Shown: positions 1 through 6,018, numbered from the stretch's first letter. The stretch: DNA of 6,018 nt from an uncultured Porphyromonas sp. (GCF_905372525.1 NZ_CAJPPN010000069.1:1-6018); one strand, 5' to 3'. The notes: generated from the letters alone by a model not told the origin. Translations and numbers: made by a program.

Positions 1-1
1 G

Positions 2-703
2 GCAGTCGCTGCCCCTGCTACGGACGATGCGACAGCGCCTGCCGGTGCTCAGGAAGAAACGAGCTTCCACCAGTCCCTCAAGACGAAGTTCATCGAAGGG
101 GGTGCCGACTTCATGGCTCTGATCGCCATCACGCTCATCCTCGGGCTGGCTATCTGCCTCGAACGTATCATCTATCTAAACCTAGCGAACACGAACCCAG
201 ACAAGCTCCTCAAGGACATCGAAGATGCCCTCATCAAGGAAGGTAACCTCGAAAAGGCTAAGGGTATCGCCCGCGACACCCGTGGCCCTATCGCCTCGAT
301 CGCCTATCAGGCTCTGCTCCGTGCTGACCAGGGTATCGACATCGCCGAAAAGTCCGTCGTCTCCTACGGTGGCGTACAGGGCGGTCTGCTCGAAAAGAAC
401 CTCTCCTGGATCACCCTCTTCATCGCTATGGCTCCCTCTCTCGGGTTCCTTGGTACGGTCGTAGGGATGGTGCTCGCCTTCGATAACATCGAACGCGTCG
501 GTGATATCAGCCCAACGGTCGTCGCTGGTGGTATGAAGGTGGCTCTGATCACGACCATCGGGGGGCTTGTCGTAGCTCTGATCCTTCAGGTCTTCTACAA
601 CTACATCCTCTCGCTCGTCGAAGGTATCCTCAACCGCATGGAAGACGCTTCCATCACCCTGCTTGACCTGATCGTTAAGTACAACGTCAAGAACAACAAG
701 TAA
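2..703 (+). CDS. exbB: ExbB/TolQ/MotA-family proton channel subunit, 5'-truncated by the window edge
   Basis: This is the channel-forming subunit of an ExbB-ExbD inner-membrane motor, which uses the proton gradient to drive TonB-type transport. The frame is open from base 2, so the gene begins before the window and 233 residues are visible. The first Met in the window (nt 113) is not the real start: it lies inside the first membrane helix, and the residues before it (ETSFHQSLKTKFIEGG) are typical of the family's pre-helix segment. The visible N-terminus is rich in Ala, Pro and Asp. Counting from Met113 as residue 1, helices lie at about 1-22, 98-122 and 137-165. The family signatures are APSLGFLGTVVGM (T115) in helix 2 and MKVALITTIGGL (T147, T148) in helix 3. 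A cytoplasmic domain with GPIASIAYQALLR lies between helices 1 and 2. It is the first visible gene of a four-gene operon. By eye, the helix 3 Glu known from E. coli ExbB is not present. The assignment to TonB rather than to a Tol-like or gliding motor is inferred. Confidence 0.93.
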   Translation, partial: AVAAPATDDATAPAGAQEETSFHQSLKTKFIEGGADFMALIAITLILGLAICLERIIYLNLANTNPDKLLKDIEDALIKEGNLEKAKGIARDTRGPIASIAYQALLRADQGIDIAEKSVVSYGGVQGGLLEKNLSWITLFIAMAPSLGFLGTVVGMVLAFDNIERVGDISPTVVAGGMKVALITTIGGLVVALILQVFYNYILSLVEGILNRMEDASITLLDLIVKYNVKNNK

Positions 704-729
704 TCCCTAACTCATAATAAATAAAGACA

Positions 730-1203
730 ATGGCTGTAACCAAGATACGCAAGGTATCCAGCTATACTTTATTGATCCTCTCCTGCATCAGCGTCCTGAT
801 CTTCTTCCTCTTCTTCCTAGGAGGATCCGAGACTGACGCTAAGGGGAACACGGTCTATGAGTATACGGGTATCCTCCTCTTCTGGACGTATGCCCTCTTC
901 CTGGTAACCGTCTGCGCTACGCTCGTCTTTGCGTGCAAGAACTTCGCCAGCACCTTCCAGACCAACTCTCGTGGGGCTCTCGTCTCCATCGGTGGTGTCG
1001 TGGCCTTCCTCGCCCTACTAGCTATCACCTATGCCATCGGTAGCGGTGAACCTATCAAGGGACTCAACGAGGCTTCTCAGAGCTACAATACCTCAGGCTG
1101 GCTCAAGGTCACCGATATGTGGCTCTACTCCACCTACGTCCTCTTCATCCTAACTGTCGGCGCAGCCATCTGGGGAGGTATCTCCAAGGCTCTGAAGAGA
1201 TAA
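730..1203 (+). CDS. Four-helix membrane protein of unknown function inside the exbBD operon
   Basis: I do not recognise a named family for this 157-residue protein. Four hydrophobic segments are visible at about 12-31, 46-68, 83-104 and 128-149. The basic N-terminus (KIRK near residues 5-8) and basic C-terminus (SKALKR) predict that both ends are cytoplasmic. This leaves two periplasmic loops, about 32-45 and 105-127, and one short cytoplasmic loop. There is no signal peptide, and no Asp or Glu sits deep in a helix as would be expected of a proton-carrying subunit. The start is ATG, 26 nt after the exbB stop, preceded by A-rich sequence (AATAAATAAAGACA) rather than a Shine-Dalgarno site. Its place between exbB and exbD, with no room for a separate terminator, suggests that it is co-made with the motor and may be an accessory or assembly subunit. 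That role is inferred from position only. Confidence 0.88.
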   Translation: MAVTKIRKVSSYTLLILSCISVLIFFLFFLGGSETDAKGNTVYEYTGILLFWTYALFLVTVCATLVFACKNFASTFQTNSRGALVSIGGVVAFLALLAITYAIGSGEPIKGLNEASQSYNTSGWLKVTDMWLYSTYVLFILTVGAAIWGGISKALKR

Positions 1204-1240
1204 GAGTTGATAATCAATAACGAATAAAGCAGAAAGCACT

Positions 1241-1858
1241 ATGGCAAAAAGAAAGACTCCCGGTATCAATGGGTCATCATCAGCCGATATCGCTTTTATG
1301 TTGCTTATCTTCTTCTTGATTACAACTTCAATGGATACTGATAAGGGGCTGAAGAGGCGTCTGCCTCCGCTAGCTCCAAAGCAACAAGAGCAACAGCAGA
1401 TCGAGCTCAACGACCGTAACGTCATGCGCCTGCTGGTCAACCGATCTGACGAGATCGTGATCTCCCGCATGGACGCCGCTGGTCGTGACCAGCTCATCCC
1501 GGTCAAGCTAGACCAGCTCAAGGACTACGCTGTTGAATTCATCATGAACCCTGAGGAGAAGCCCTACCTCCCCGAGCACGAGGTGCGCGATGTAGAGGGC
1601 CTCGGCAACCGCAAGGTCGTCACCTCAGGCTACGCTATCTCGATCAAGAACGAGGTCGAGACGAGCTATCAGATGTACGTCAACGTGCAGAATGAGCTGA
1701 TCAAGGCCTACAATGAGGTCTGGGATAAGTTCGCTAAGCAAGCCTTCCAAAAGCCTTTCGAAGACCTGACCCCTTCGCAGAAGAAGTCAGTGGCTGATGC
1801 ATACCCTATGCACATCTCCGAAATGCCTCTGTCTAACCTCGTAAAGAAGCAACAGTAG
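1241..1858 (+). CDS. exbD: ExbD/TolR-family biopolymer transport protein, first paralogue (long form)
   Basis: ExbD subunits carry the transmembrane aspartate that transfers protons in the ExbB-ExbD motor and have a periplasmic domain that contacts TonB. This copy has 205 residues, longer than E. coli ExbD (about 141). A short cytoplasmic tail (1-14, Lys/Arg-rich) leads into one membrane helix at about 15-31 (ADIAFMLLIFFLITTSM), with D16 in the position of the essential Asp25 of E. coli. A Gln-rich stretch (KQQEQQQ, 47-53) precedes the periplasmic domain. That domain has the ExbD-like strand VTSGYAISIKNEVETSYQMY (128-147) and a helical segment from about 147 to 170. The extra length lies mostly in the loop around 102-127 and in the C-terminal tail after about 172. 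The ATG is 37 nt after the previous gene and follows A-rich sequence (GAATAAAGCAGAAAG). The next gene starts 2 nt after its stop, so the two ExbD proteins are probably translationally coupled. Confidence 0.93.
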   Translation: MAKRKTPGINGSSSADIAFMLLIFFLITTSMDTDKGLKRRLPPLAPKQQEQQQIELNDRNVMRLLVNRSDEIVISRMDAAGRDQLIPVKLDQLKDYAVEFIMNPEEKPYLPEHEVRDVEGLGNRKVVTSGYAISIKNEVETSYQMYVNVQNELIKAYNEVWDKFAKQAFQKPFEDLTPSQKKSVADAYPMHISEMPLSNLVKKQQ

Positions 1859-1860
1859 TC

Positions 1861-2334
1861 ATGGGAAAATTCAGTAAATCAGGTGGGCGCGAGATGCCCG
1901 AGTTGAATACGTCTTCTCTCCCTGACTTGGTCTTCGCCTTCCTGTTCTTCATTATGATGGTGACCTCCATCCGTGAGGTGACTCCCAAGGTCAGCTTCAG
2001 CAACCTACCTACAGCGACCGAACTGACGAAGCTAGAGGAGAAGTCACTCGTGACCTTCATCTACGTCGGGAAGCCCAACAAGGAGTATCGTGCGATGTAC
2101 GGATCGAACTCCGCCATCCAGCTCAATGACCAGGTGACGCAGAACCCTACTGCCGTCTACAGCTACATCGAGCAGGCCAAGGCGAAGCTACGTGATGACC
2201 GCCGTGCCCTCATGCAGGTCTCTCTGAAGGCAGATAAGGAAACGAAGATGAACATCATCTCTCAGATCAAGGAAGAGCTACGTCGTGCCAATGCGCTTAA
2301 CCTAAGCTACTCGGCACGTCAGGGCAAGAAGTAA
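1861..2334 (+). CDS. exbD: ExbD/TolR-family biopolymer transport protein, second paralogue
   Basis: This second ExbD-type subunit of the same motor has 157 residues and differs clearly in sequence from its neighbour. The cytoplasmic N-terminus (MGKFSKSGGREMPELNTSS) leads into a single helix at about 20-36 (LPDLVFAFLFFIMMVTS). D22 is the expected proton-carrying aspartate. The periplasmic part from about 40 to 150 includes a strand LVTFIYVGKP (48-57) and a charged, probably helical end (KEELRRANALNLSYSARQGKK). The ATG lies 2 nt after the stop of the first exbD with no ribosome-binding motif of its own, so its translation probably depends on ribosomes finishing the upstream gene. It is the last gene before the operon terminator at 2364. 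Because ExbD works as a dimer inside an ExbB ring, the two paralogues may form a heterodimer; that is inference. Confidence 0.92.
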   Translation: MGKFSKSGGREMPELNTSSLPDLVFAFLFFIMMVTSIREVTPKVSFSNLPTATELTKLEEKSLVTFIYVGKPNKEYRAMYGSNSAIQLNDQVTQNPTAVYSYIEQAKAKLRDDRRALMQVSLKADKETKMNIISQIKEELRRANALNLSYSARQGKK

Positions 2335-2363
2335 TCCCCCTCTCTCCCTAGAGAACAATTCGC

Positions 2364-2401
2364 AGCTAGCCCTCGGCAGTCCCAACTGCCGAGGGCTAGC
2401 T
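2364..2401 (+). terminator. Hairpin terminator closing the exbB-exbD-exbD operon
   Basis: A perfect 17-bp stem (2364-2380 paired with 2385-2401) encloses a 4-nt CCCA loop, beginning 30 nt after the exbD stop. The stem contains the GC-rich stretch GCCCTCGGCAG. Only a weak T-rich tail follows (ACGTTTAT), so it is not a textbook U-tract terminator. The position between an operon end and a new promoter supports termination or 3'-end protection of the transcript. Confidence 0.78.
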
Positions 2402-2419
2402 ACGTTTATAGCCCCTCCC

Positions 2420-2491
2420 CTTATTAGCCCTATTAGTCTTATTCCCCTTATTGGACTTATTAGCCCCATCAGCCCCATCAACTCCATCAGC
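2420..2491. repeat. Eight degenerate 9-bp tandem repeat units
   Basis: Reading in steps of nine gives CTTATTAGC, CCTATTAGT, CTTATTCCC, CTTATTGGA, CTTATTAGC, CCCATCAGC, CCCATCAAC and TCCATCAGC. The first five units share a TATT core. The last three share CCATCA, so there are two sub-blocks that differ mainly by T-to-C changes. The plus strand here is strongly pyrimidine-rich with few G residues. The array starts 18 nt after the operon terminator and ends 20 nt before the promoter of the peptidase gene. Its function is unknown. It is too short and has no spacers, so it is not a CRISPR array. Confidence 0.8.
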
Positions 2492-2511
2492 TCCCCCCCT
2501 CCTCGCTCACC

Positions 2512-2543
2512 TTGTTAAGTGCCCGATAAATGCGTAACTTTGC
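2512..2543 (+). promoter_or_regulatory. Bacteroidota-type promoter for the tricorn-like peptidase gene
   Basis: TTG at 2512-2514 and TAACTTTG at 2535-2542 (followed by C) match the Bacteroidota -33 (TTG) and -7 (TAnnTTTG) elements, with a 20-nt spacer inside the usual range. Transcription would begin roughly at 2547-2551, giving a leader of about 25 nt, AT-rich and without a Shine-Dalgarno sequence, before the ATG at 2575. The leader (ACTATTCACATACAATAGACT) is typical of the phylum. No operator-like palindrome overlaps the promoter. Confidence 0.82.
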
Positions 2544-2574
2544 CCGTACGCTCACTATTCACATACAATAGACT

Positions 2575-5500
2575 ATGAAACATGTATTCACGCTCGCTCT
2601 CGTCTCCCTCCTAGCTGGGACGACGGTAGGAGCGGAGACTTCGGCTCCCCTCTGGCTAAGGCATCAGCAGATCAGCCCAGATGGTCGGAGCATCGCCTTC
2701 TGCTTCCAGGGTGATATCTACACTGTCCCCACTGCGGGGGGGAGTGCTCGGCGTATCACCTCCAATGTAGCCTACGACGGCACTCCCATCTGGAGCCCGG
2801 ACAGTAAGCGCATCGCCTTCTCCTCCGACAGAGAGGGTGGGAAGGACGTCTACATCGTCTCGGCCGATGGCTCTGGGCTGAGGCGACTGACCTTCAATAG
2901 TGTCAAGGAGCTCCCTGTTGCCTTTCTCGACAACAACACCCTCCTCTTCCAAGCTGCGATCTTGCCCGAGGCCAACTTCAGTATGTACCCCTGGAACTGG
3001 TTCGTACAGACCTACTCTCTCGACCTAACGAAGGACACTGCTCGCCCACAGCTCTACAACGGGACCCCGATGGCCAGCCCATCCCTACGCAATGGCGAGA
3101 TCCTCTACACCGACATCAAGGGCTACGAAGATGTCTGGCGCAAGCATGCCGTCTCCCCCGTTACCCGAGACATCTGGCACCGGAGCAAGGAGGGCAAGTA
3201 CACCAAGCTCACCTCCTTCGGTGGCGAAGACCGCAATGCGGTCTGGGACGACAAGGGGGGCTTCTACTACCTCAGTGAGCGGGATGGCTCCTTCAATATC
3301 TATCACCGAGCCAGCGTCTCTCCCTCGGCCAGCGATGAGCGTATCACGACCTTCGCCAAGAACCCCGTCCGCTTCCTCTCTCGTGCCGAGAACGGTACCC
3401 TCTGCTTCGGCTACGACGGCGAGATCTATACCCTCACCCCGGGAGGACAGCCTCAGAAGGTCACTGTCACCCTCATCCGTGACGCCGAGGAGAAAGCGAT
3501 CAATAAGGAGTGGCTCACGAGCGACGTCGCTTCCTTTGCTGTCGCTCCGAGCGACAAGGAGATCGCCTTCGTCGCCCGTGGTGACGTCTACGTCACCCAC
3601 ACCGAGTACAAGACCACCAAGCGGATCACCGACACCCCCCAAGAGGAGCGTGATGTAGACATTAGCTCCGATGGCAAGAAGATGGTCTACGCAGCTGAGC
3701 GGGATGGTACGTGGCAGATTTACCTGACCGAGCTCGTGCGCAAGGATGATCCTCACTTCGTCTATGCCCGTGAGCTAAAGGAGAAGCAGCTCACCAAGGG
3801 CAAGGAGGCGAGCTTCCAGCCCCTCTTCTCTCCCGACGGCAGGCGTGTGGCCTTCCTCAGAGACCGCACCGCTATATATGTCTACGACCTAGCTTCGGGT
3901 AAGGAGACGAAGGTGCTCGACAAGAAGTTCAACTATTCCTATTCCGATGGTGACCAGCACTTCCGTTGGAGCCCCGACGGGAAGTGGATCCTAACGAACT
4001 ACATCGGTGTTGGGGGCTGGATGCACACCGACTGCGCTCTGGTCAAGGCCGACGGATCGGGTGAAGTCATCAACCTCACCGAGAGTGGTTATAACGATGC
4101 CGAGGGTAAGTTTGTCCTCGGTGGCAAGGCCATCCTCTTCCGCTCCGACCGAGCTGGCTATCGGAGCCACGGGAGCTGGGGCGCACAGACGGATCTTTAC
4201 CTAATGTTCCTAGATAAGGAAGCTTTCGAGGACTTCAAACTCAGCAAGGAAGAACGTGAGCTACAGAAGGAACTCAAGGATCTAGGTAAGAAGGACTCTG
4301 CCACCGATAAGAAGGACTCCAAAAAGGGGAAGAAGGATAAGAAGGCCGAAGAGAAGAAGGACACCAAGCCCTTCACGCCTGACTTTACCGACCGTGAGGA
4401 TCGTGTCATCCGCCTCACCTCCGCCTCGGGGAGCGTGTCCGATGCCCTCATCAACGACGATGGTACCAAGCTCTACTACATCATGCGCTACGGTGATAGT
4501 ACCGACCTCTGGGAGCTGGATCTCGTCTCCAAGACCTCCAAGATCCTCTCTCCAAAGATCGGCCGTGGTGAGCTACGCCTAGGCAAGGACGGCAAGACGA
4601 TCTATGTCGGTACGTCCTACGGTGGGCTCTCCAAGGTAGACGCTAACGGGGCGGTGAAGCCCATCAGCTACTCTGCGGAGTTCGACCACAGACCTGCCGA
4701 GGAGCGTGCCTATATCTTCGACCACGCTTGGCAGCAGGTCAAGGATAAGTTCTACGACGAGAAGCTTCATGGTGTGGACTGGGATTACTACCGCACCACC
4801 TACCGCCGCTTCCTCCCCTATATCAATAATGATGAGGACTTCGCAGAGCTCCTCAGCGAGCTCCTTGGTGAGCTCAATGCCTCTCATACAGGGGGGCGTT
4901 GCTTCCCCAAGAAGAGTCCCGTAGCTACCGCTGCTCTAGGCGCCTTCTACGACAATAGCTACAAGGGCGATGGCCTACGTATCGTCGAGCTCCTACAGGG
5001 TGGCCCGCTCAGTTTCGGGGGCTCCAAGGTAGAGAAGGGCATGATCATCGAGCGTATCGATGGCGAACTCATCAAGGCGGACCAACCCGTCGAGCTCTAC
5101 CTCAACGGCAAGGTCTCCAAGCGTGTGAACCTCACCGTCCTAGACCCCAAGACGGGCAAGCGCTTCGACCAGATCGTCAAGCCCTGCTCGCAGAACTGGC
5201 AGGACGAGCTCCTCTACCGTCGTTGGCTCCGTCGCTGCGAAGACCTCGTACGTGAGCGTAGTGGGGGACGAGTCGCCTACGTGTATGTACGTTCGATGGA
5301 TAGCCCTAGCTTCCGCACCGCCTTCCAGGATCTACTCGGTAAGTACCGCAATACCGACGCTGTCATCGTCGATACCCGCTACAACGGCGGGGGCTGGCTC
5401 CACGAAGACCTCGTCCACCTACTCAGTGGGAAGAAGTACCTCACCTTCACTCCTCGTGGCCAGTATATCGGTGATGACCCCTTCATGCAGTGGAACAAGC

Positions 5501-5829
5501 CCAGCTGCGTCCTCGTCAGCGAAGGGAACTACAGCAACGGGCACGGCTTCCCCTGGGTCTACAAGACGCTGGGCCTCGGTAAGGTCATTGGCTCGCCCGT
5601 GGCAGGGACGATGACTGCCGTCTGGTGGGAGTCTCAGATCAATCCCTACATCGTCTTCGGTATTCCTCAGGTGACCTGCTCTGACCTCAATGGCAAGCCC
5701 CTAGAGAACGCAACCCTGCAGCCCGACATCGAGGTCTATTCCACCCCCGAGGAATACCTTCGCGGCTATGATGCTCAGCTCATCAGAGCCGTCGATGAGA
5801 TGCTCAAGACCATCCCACAGAAGAAGTAA
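2575..5829 (+). CDS. Exported tricorn-type S41 serine peptidase with beta-propeller and PDZ domains
   Basis: This 1084-residue protein is a tricorn protease homologue, a peptidase that cuts oligopeptides reaching its active site through propeller domains. A signal peptide (1-20, cleavage likely after TTVGA, no lipobox Cys) sends it to the periplasm. Propeller repeats of the PD40 type follow: ISPDGRSIAF (33-42), WSPDSKRIAF (73-82), FSPDGRRVAF (418-427) and WSPDGKW (465-471). A Lys/Glu/Asp-rich linker spans about 555-600, and a second propeller part runs to about 700. A C1-like domain (about 710-778) ends in NASHTGG with the S770-H771 pair. A PDZ-like region covers about 785-870. The S41 core holds YNGGG (936-940, oxyanion region), S987 in NYSNGHGFP as nucleophile, and E1044 before the PDIEV motif. 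Spacing H771-S987 (216) and S987-E1044 (57) closely matches Thermoplasma tricorn (H746, S965, E1023). The residue after the nucleophile is Asn where tricorn has Asp. It has no C-terminal type IX secretion domain that I can see. Its own promoter and the upstream terminator make it a separate unit from the ExbBD operon. Periplasmic peptide breakdown is inferred. Confidence 0.95.
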   Translation: MKHVFTLALVSLLAGTTVGAETSAPLWLRHQQISPDGRSIAFCFQGDIYTVPTAGGSARRITSNVAYDGTPIWSPDSKRIAFSSDREGGKDVYIVSADGSGLRRLTFNSVKELPVAFLDNNTLLFQAAILPEANFSMYPWNWFVQTYSLDLTKDTARPQLYNGTPMASPSLRNGEILYTDIKGYEDVWRKHAVSPVTRDIWHRSKEGKYTKLTSFGGEDRNAVWDDKGGFYYLSERDGSFNIYHRASVSPSASDERITTFAKNPVRFLSRAENGTLCFGYDGEIYTLTPGGQPQKVTVTLIRDAEEKAINKEWLTSDVASFAVAPSDKEIAFVARGDVYVTHTEYKTTKRITDTPQEERDVDISSDGKKMVYAAERDGTWQIYLTELVRKDDPHFVYARELKEKQLTKGKEASFQPLFSPDGRRVAFLRDRTAIYVYDLASGKETKVLDKKFNYSYSDGDQHFRWSPDGKWILTNYIGVGGWMHTDCALVKADGSGEVINLTESGYNDAEGKFVLGGKAILFRSDRAGYRSHGSWGAQTDLYLMFLDKEAFEDFKLSKEERELQKELKDLGKKDSATDKKDSKKGKKDKKAEEKKDTKPFTPDFTDREDRVIRLTSASGSVSDALINDDGTKLYYIMRYGDSTDLWELDLVSKTSKILSPKIGRGELRLGKDGKTIYVGTSYGGLSKVDANGAVKPISYSAEFDHRPAEERAYIFDHAWQQVKDKFYDEKLHGVDWDYYRTTYRRFLPYINNDEDFAELLSELLGELNASHTGGRCFPKKSPVATAALGAFYDNSYKGDGLRIVELLQGGPLSFGGSKVEKGMIIERIDGELIKADQPVELYLNGKVSKRVNLTVLDPKTGKRFDQIVKPCSQNWQDELLYRRWLRRCEDLVRERSGGRVAYVYVRSMDSPSFRTAFQDLLGKYRNTDAVIVDTRYNGGGWLHEDLVHLLSGKKYLTFTPRGQYIGDDPFMQWNKPSCVLVSEGNYSNGHGFPWVYKTLGLGKVIGSPVAGTMTAVWWESQINPYIVFGIPQVTCSDLNGKPLENATLQPDIEVYSTPEEYLRGYDAQLIRAVDEMLKTIPQKK

Positions 5830-5914
5830 CGTCCCGAGTACAGGCTTCACTTGCCCATCCACTCTGGGCTCACAGCCTCGCAGCTAAGGAGGCGAAAGGG
5901 TTTCCCGCCCCGCA

Positions 5915-6018
5915 CTCCTGAGCCCTACGAGATTTAGGATAAATTCGCTTCCCCCTAGAGCGTCCCCGAGGCGCCTAGGGGGAAGCGAATTTATCCTAAA
6001 TCTCGTAGGGCTCAGGAG
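5915..6018. repeat. Perfect long inverted repeat, 44-bp arms with a 16-nt spacer
   Basis: Bases 5915-5958 are the exact reverse complement of 5975-6018; I checked all 44 positions. The spacer 5959-5974 (AGCGTCCCCGAGGCGC) can extend the stem by a few pairs (GCG with CGC, CC with GG) if A5959 and T5963 bulge out, leaving a CCGA loop. The outer arm reads CTCCTGAGCCCTACGAG, the middle is AT-rich (ATTTAGGATAAATT), and the inner part is GC-rich (CGCTTCCCCCTAG). It begins 85 nt after the peptidase stop. The right arm ends at the last base of the window, so it may continue beyond. The 85 nt before it hold no gene. Candidate explanations are a terminator, a dispersed palindromic element, or a fold-back assembly artefact. 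Confidence 0.95.
5941..5992. terminator. Possible bidirectional terminator core within the long inverted repeat
   Basis: The inner 18 bp of the palindrome have terminator form in both directions: AAATT, then a GC-rich stem CGCTTCCCCCTAG, a loop, the complementary stem, and AATTT followed by ATCCTAAAT. This would end the peptidase transcript from the left and any convergent transcript from the right. The T-run is short, and the stem is far longer than termination needs, so termination may be only part of its role. Confidence 0.45.

Noticed and set aside
113..703. Taking Met at 113 as the start of the ExbB protein
   Set aside because: The frame is open to the window edge, and residues before Met113 look like the family's pre-helix segment; starting there would remove it, so the gene is better called 5'-partial.
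2302..2487. Minus-strand open frame of 61 codons with a GLM/GLI-type three-residue repeat
   Set aside because: The repeating peptide is just the 9-bp tandem array read in frame on the other strand. The frame runs through the terminator hairpin into the end of exbD and has no promoter or family resemblance.
2420..2491. CRISPR array
   Set aside because: The units are contiguous 9-mers without unique spacers, and no cas gene is present.
3092..3658. Plus-strand frame of 188 codons rich in Ser, Pro and Thr
   Set aside because: It is an out-of-frame reading of the peptidase gene with low-complexity composition and no independent start signal.
3085..3756. Minus-strand open frame of 223 codons within the peptidase gene
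   Set aside because: Its composition (Gly, Val, Asp, Leu runs) is that of an antisense shadow of C-rich codons, and the plus-strand frame is a well-supported propeller domain.
5891..5909. Small hairpin GGCGAAA with TTTCCCGCC as the peptidase terminator
   Set aside because: It forms only with a 2-nt bulge or as a 3-bp stem and has no T-tract. The much stronger palindrome directly downstream is a better candidate.
5866..5925. GGGCTCA at 5866-5872 complementary to TGAGCCC at 5919-5925, suggesting an alternative (attenuator-like) hairpin
   Set aside because: Only 7 bp over a long loop, and it would have to compete with a 44-bp perfect stem, so a switching role is not credible from sequence alone.

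Overview
The window looks like a piece of a moderately GC-rich Bacteroidota genome, most likely of the Porphyromonas type. None of the gene starts has a purine-rich Shine-Dalgarno sequence. The one clear promoter is of the Bacteroidota type (TTG, 20-nt spacer, TAACTTTG). The gene order (ExbB-like protein, small four-helix membrane protein, two different ExbD proteins) and the signal-peptide-bearing tricorn-type S41 peptidase also fit this phylum. The phylum is well supported by these features; the genus is an inference.

Positions 1-2334 hold a compact plus-strand operon. It starts with a 5'-truncated exbB-like gene whose true start lies before the window. A four-transmembrane protein of unknown function follows after 26 nt, then exbD number 1 after 37 nt and exbD number 2 after only 2 nt. 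ExbB and ExbD proteins form a proton-driven motor in the inner membrane that energises TonB (or, in relatives, TolA or gliding machinery). Both ExbD proteins keep the transmembrane aspartate expected for proton transfer. The operon closes at a perfect 17-bp hairpin (2364-2401). No tonB gene lies in the window.

Positions 2335-2574 are non-coding. In order they hold the operon terminator, a run of eight degenerate 9-bp tandem repeat units (2420-2491), and the promoter of the next gene (2512-2543).

Positions 2575-5829 encode a 1084-residue exported tricorn-family serine peptidase. It has a signal peptide, beta-propeller repeats, a Lys-rich linker, a C1-type domain with the Ser-His pair, a PDZ-like region and an S41 catalytic domain. 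All expected catalytic residues are present at nearly the spacing known for Thermoplasma tricorn. It has its own promoter and probably trims peptides in the periplasm; nothing seen links it functionally to the ExbBD motor.

Positions 5830-6018 are non-coding. The striking element is a perfect inverted repeat with 44-bp arms and a 16-nt spacer (5915-6018) that runs to the last base of the window. It may be a bidirectional terminator, a mobile or dispersed palindromic element, or an assembly fold-back. It is the strongest unexplained signal here. I do not see a clearly new multi-gene system. The best candidates for new biology are the four-helix protein inside the motor operon and the long palindrome.
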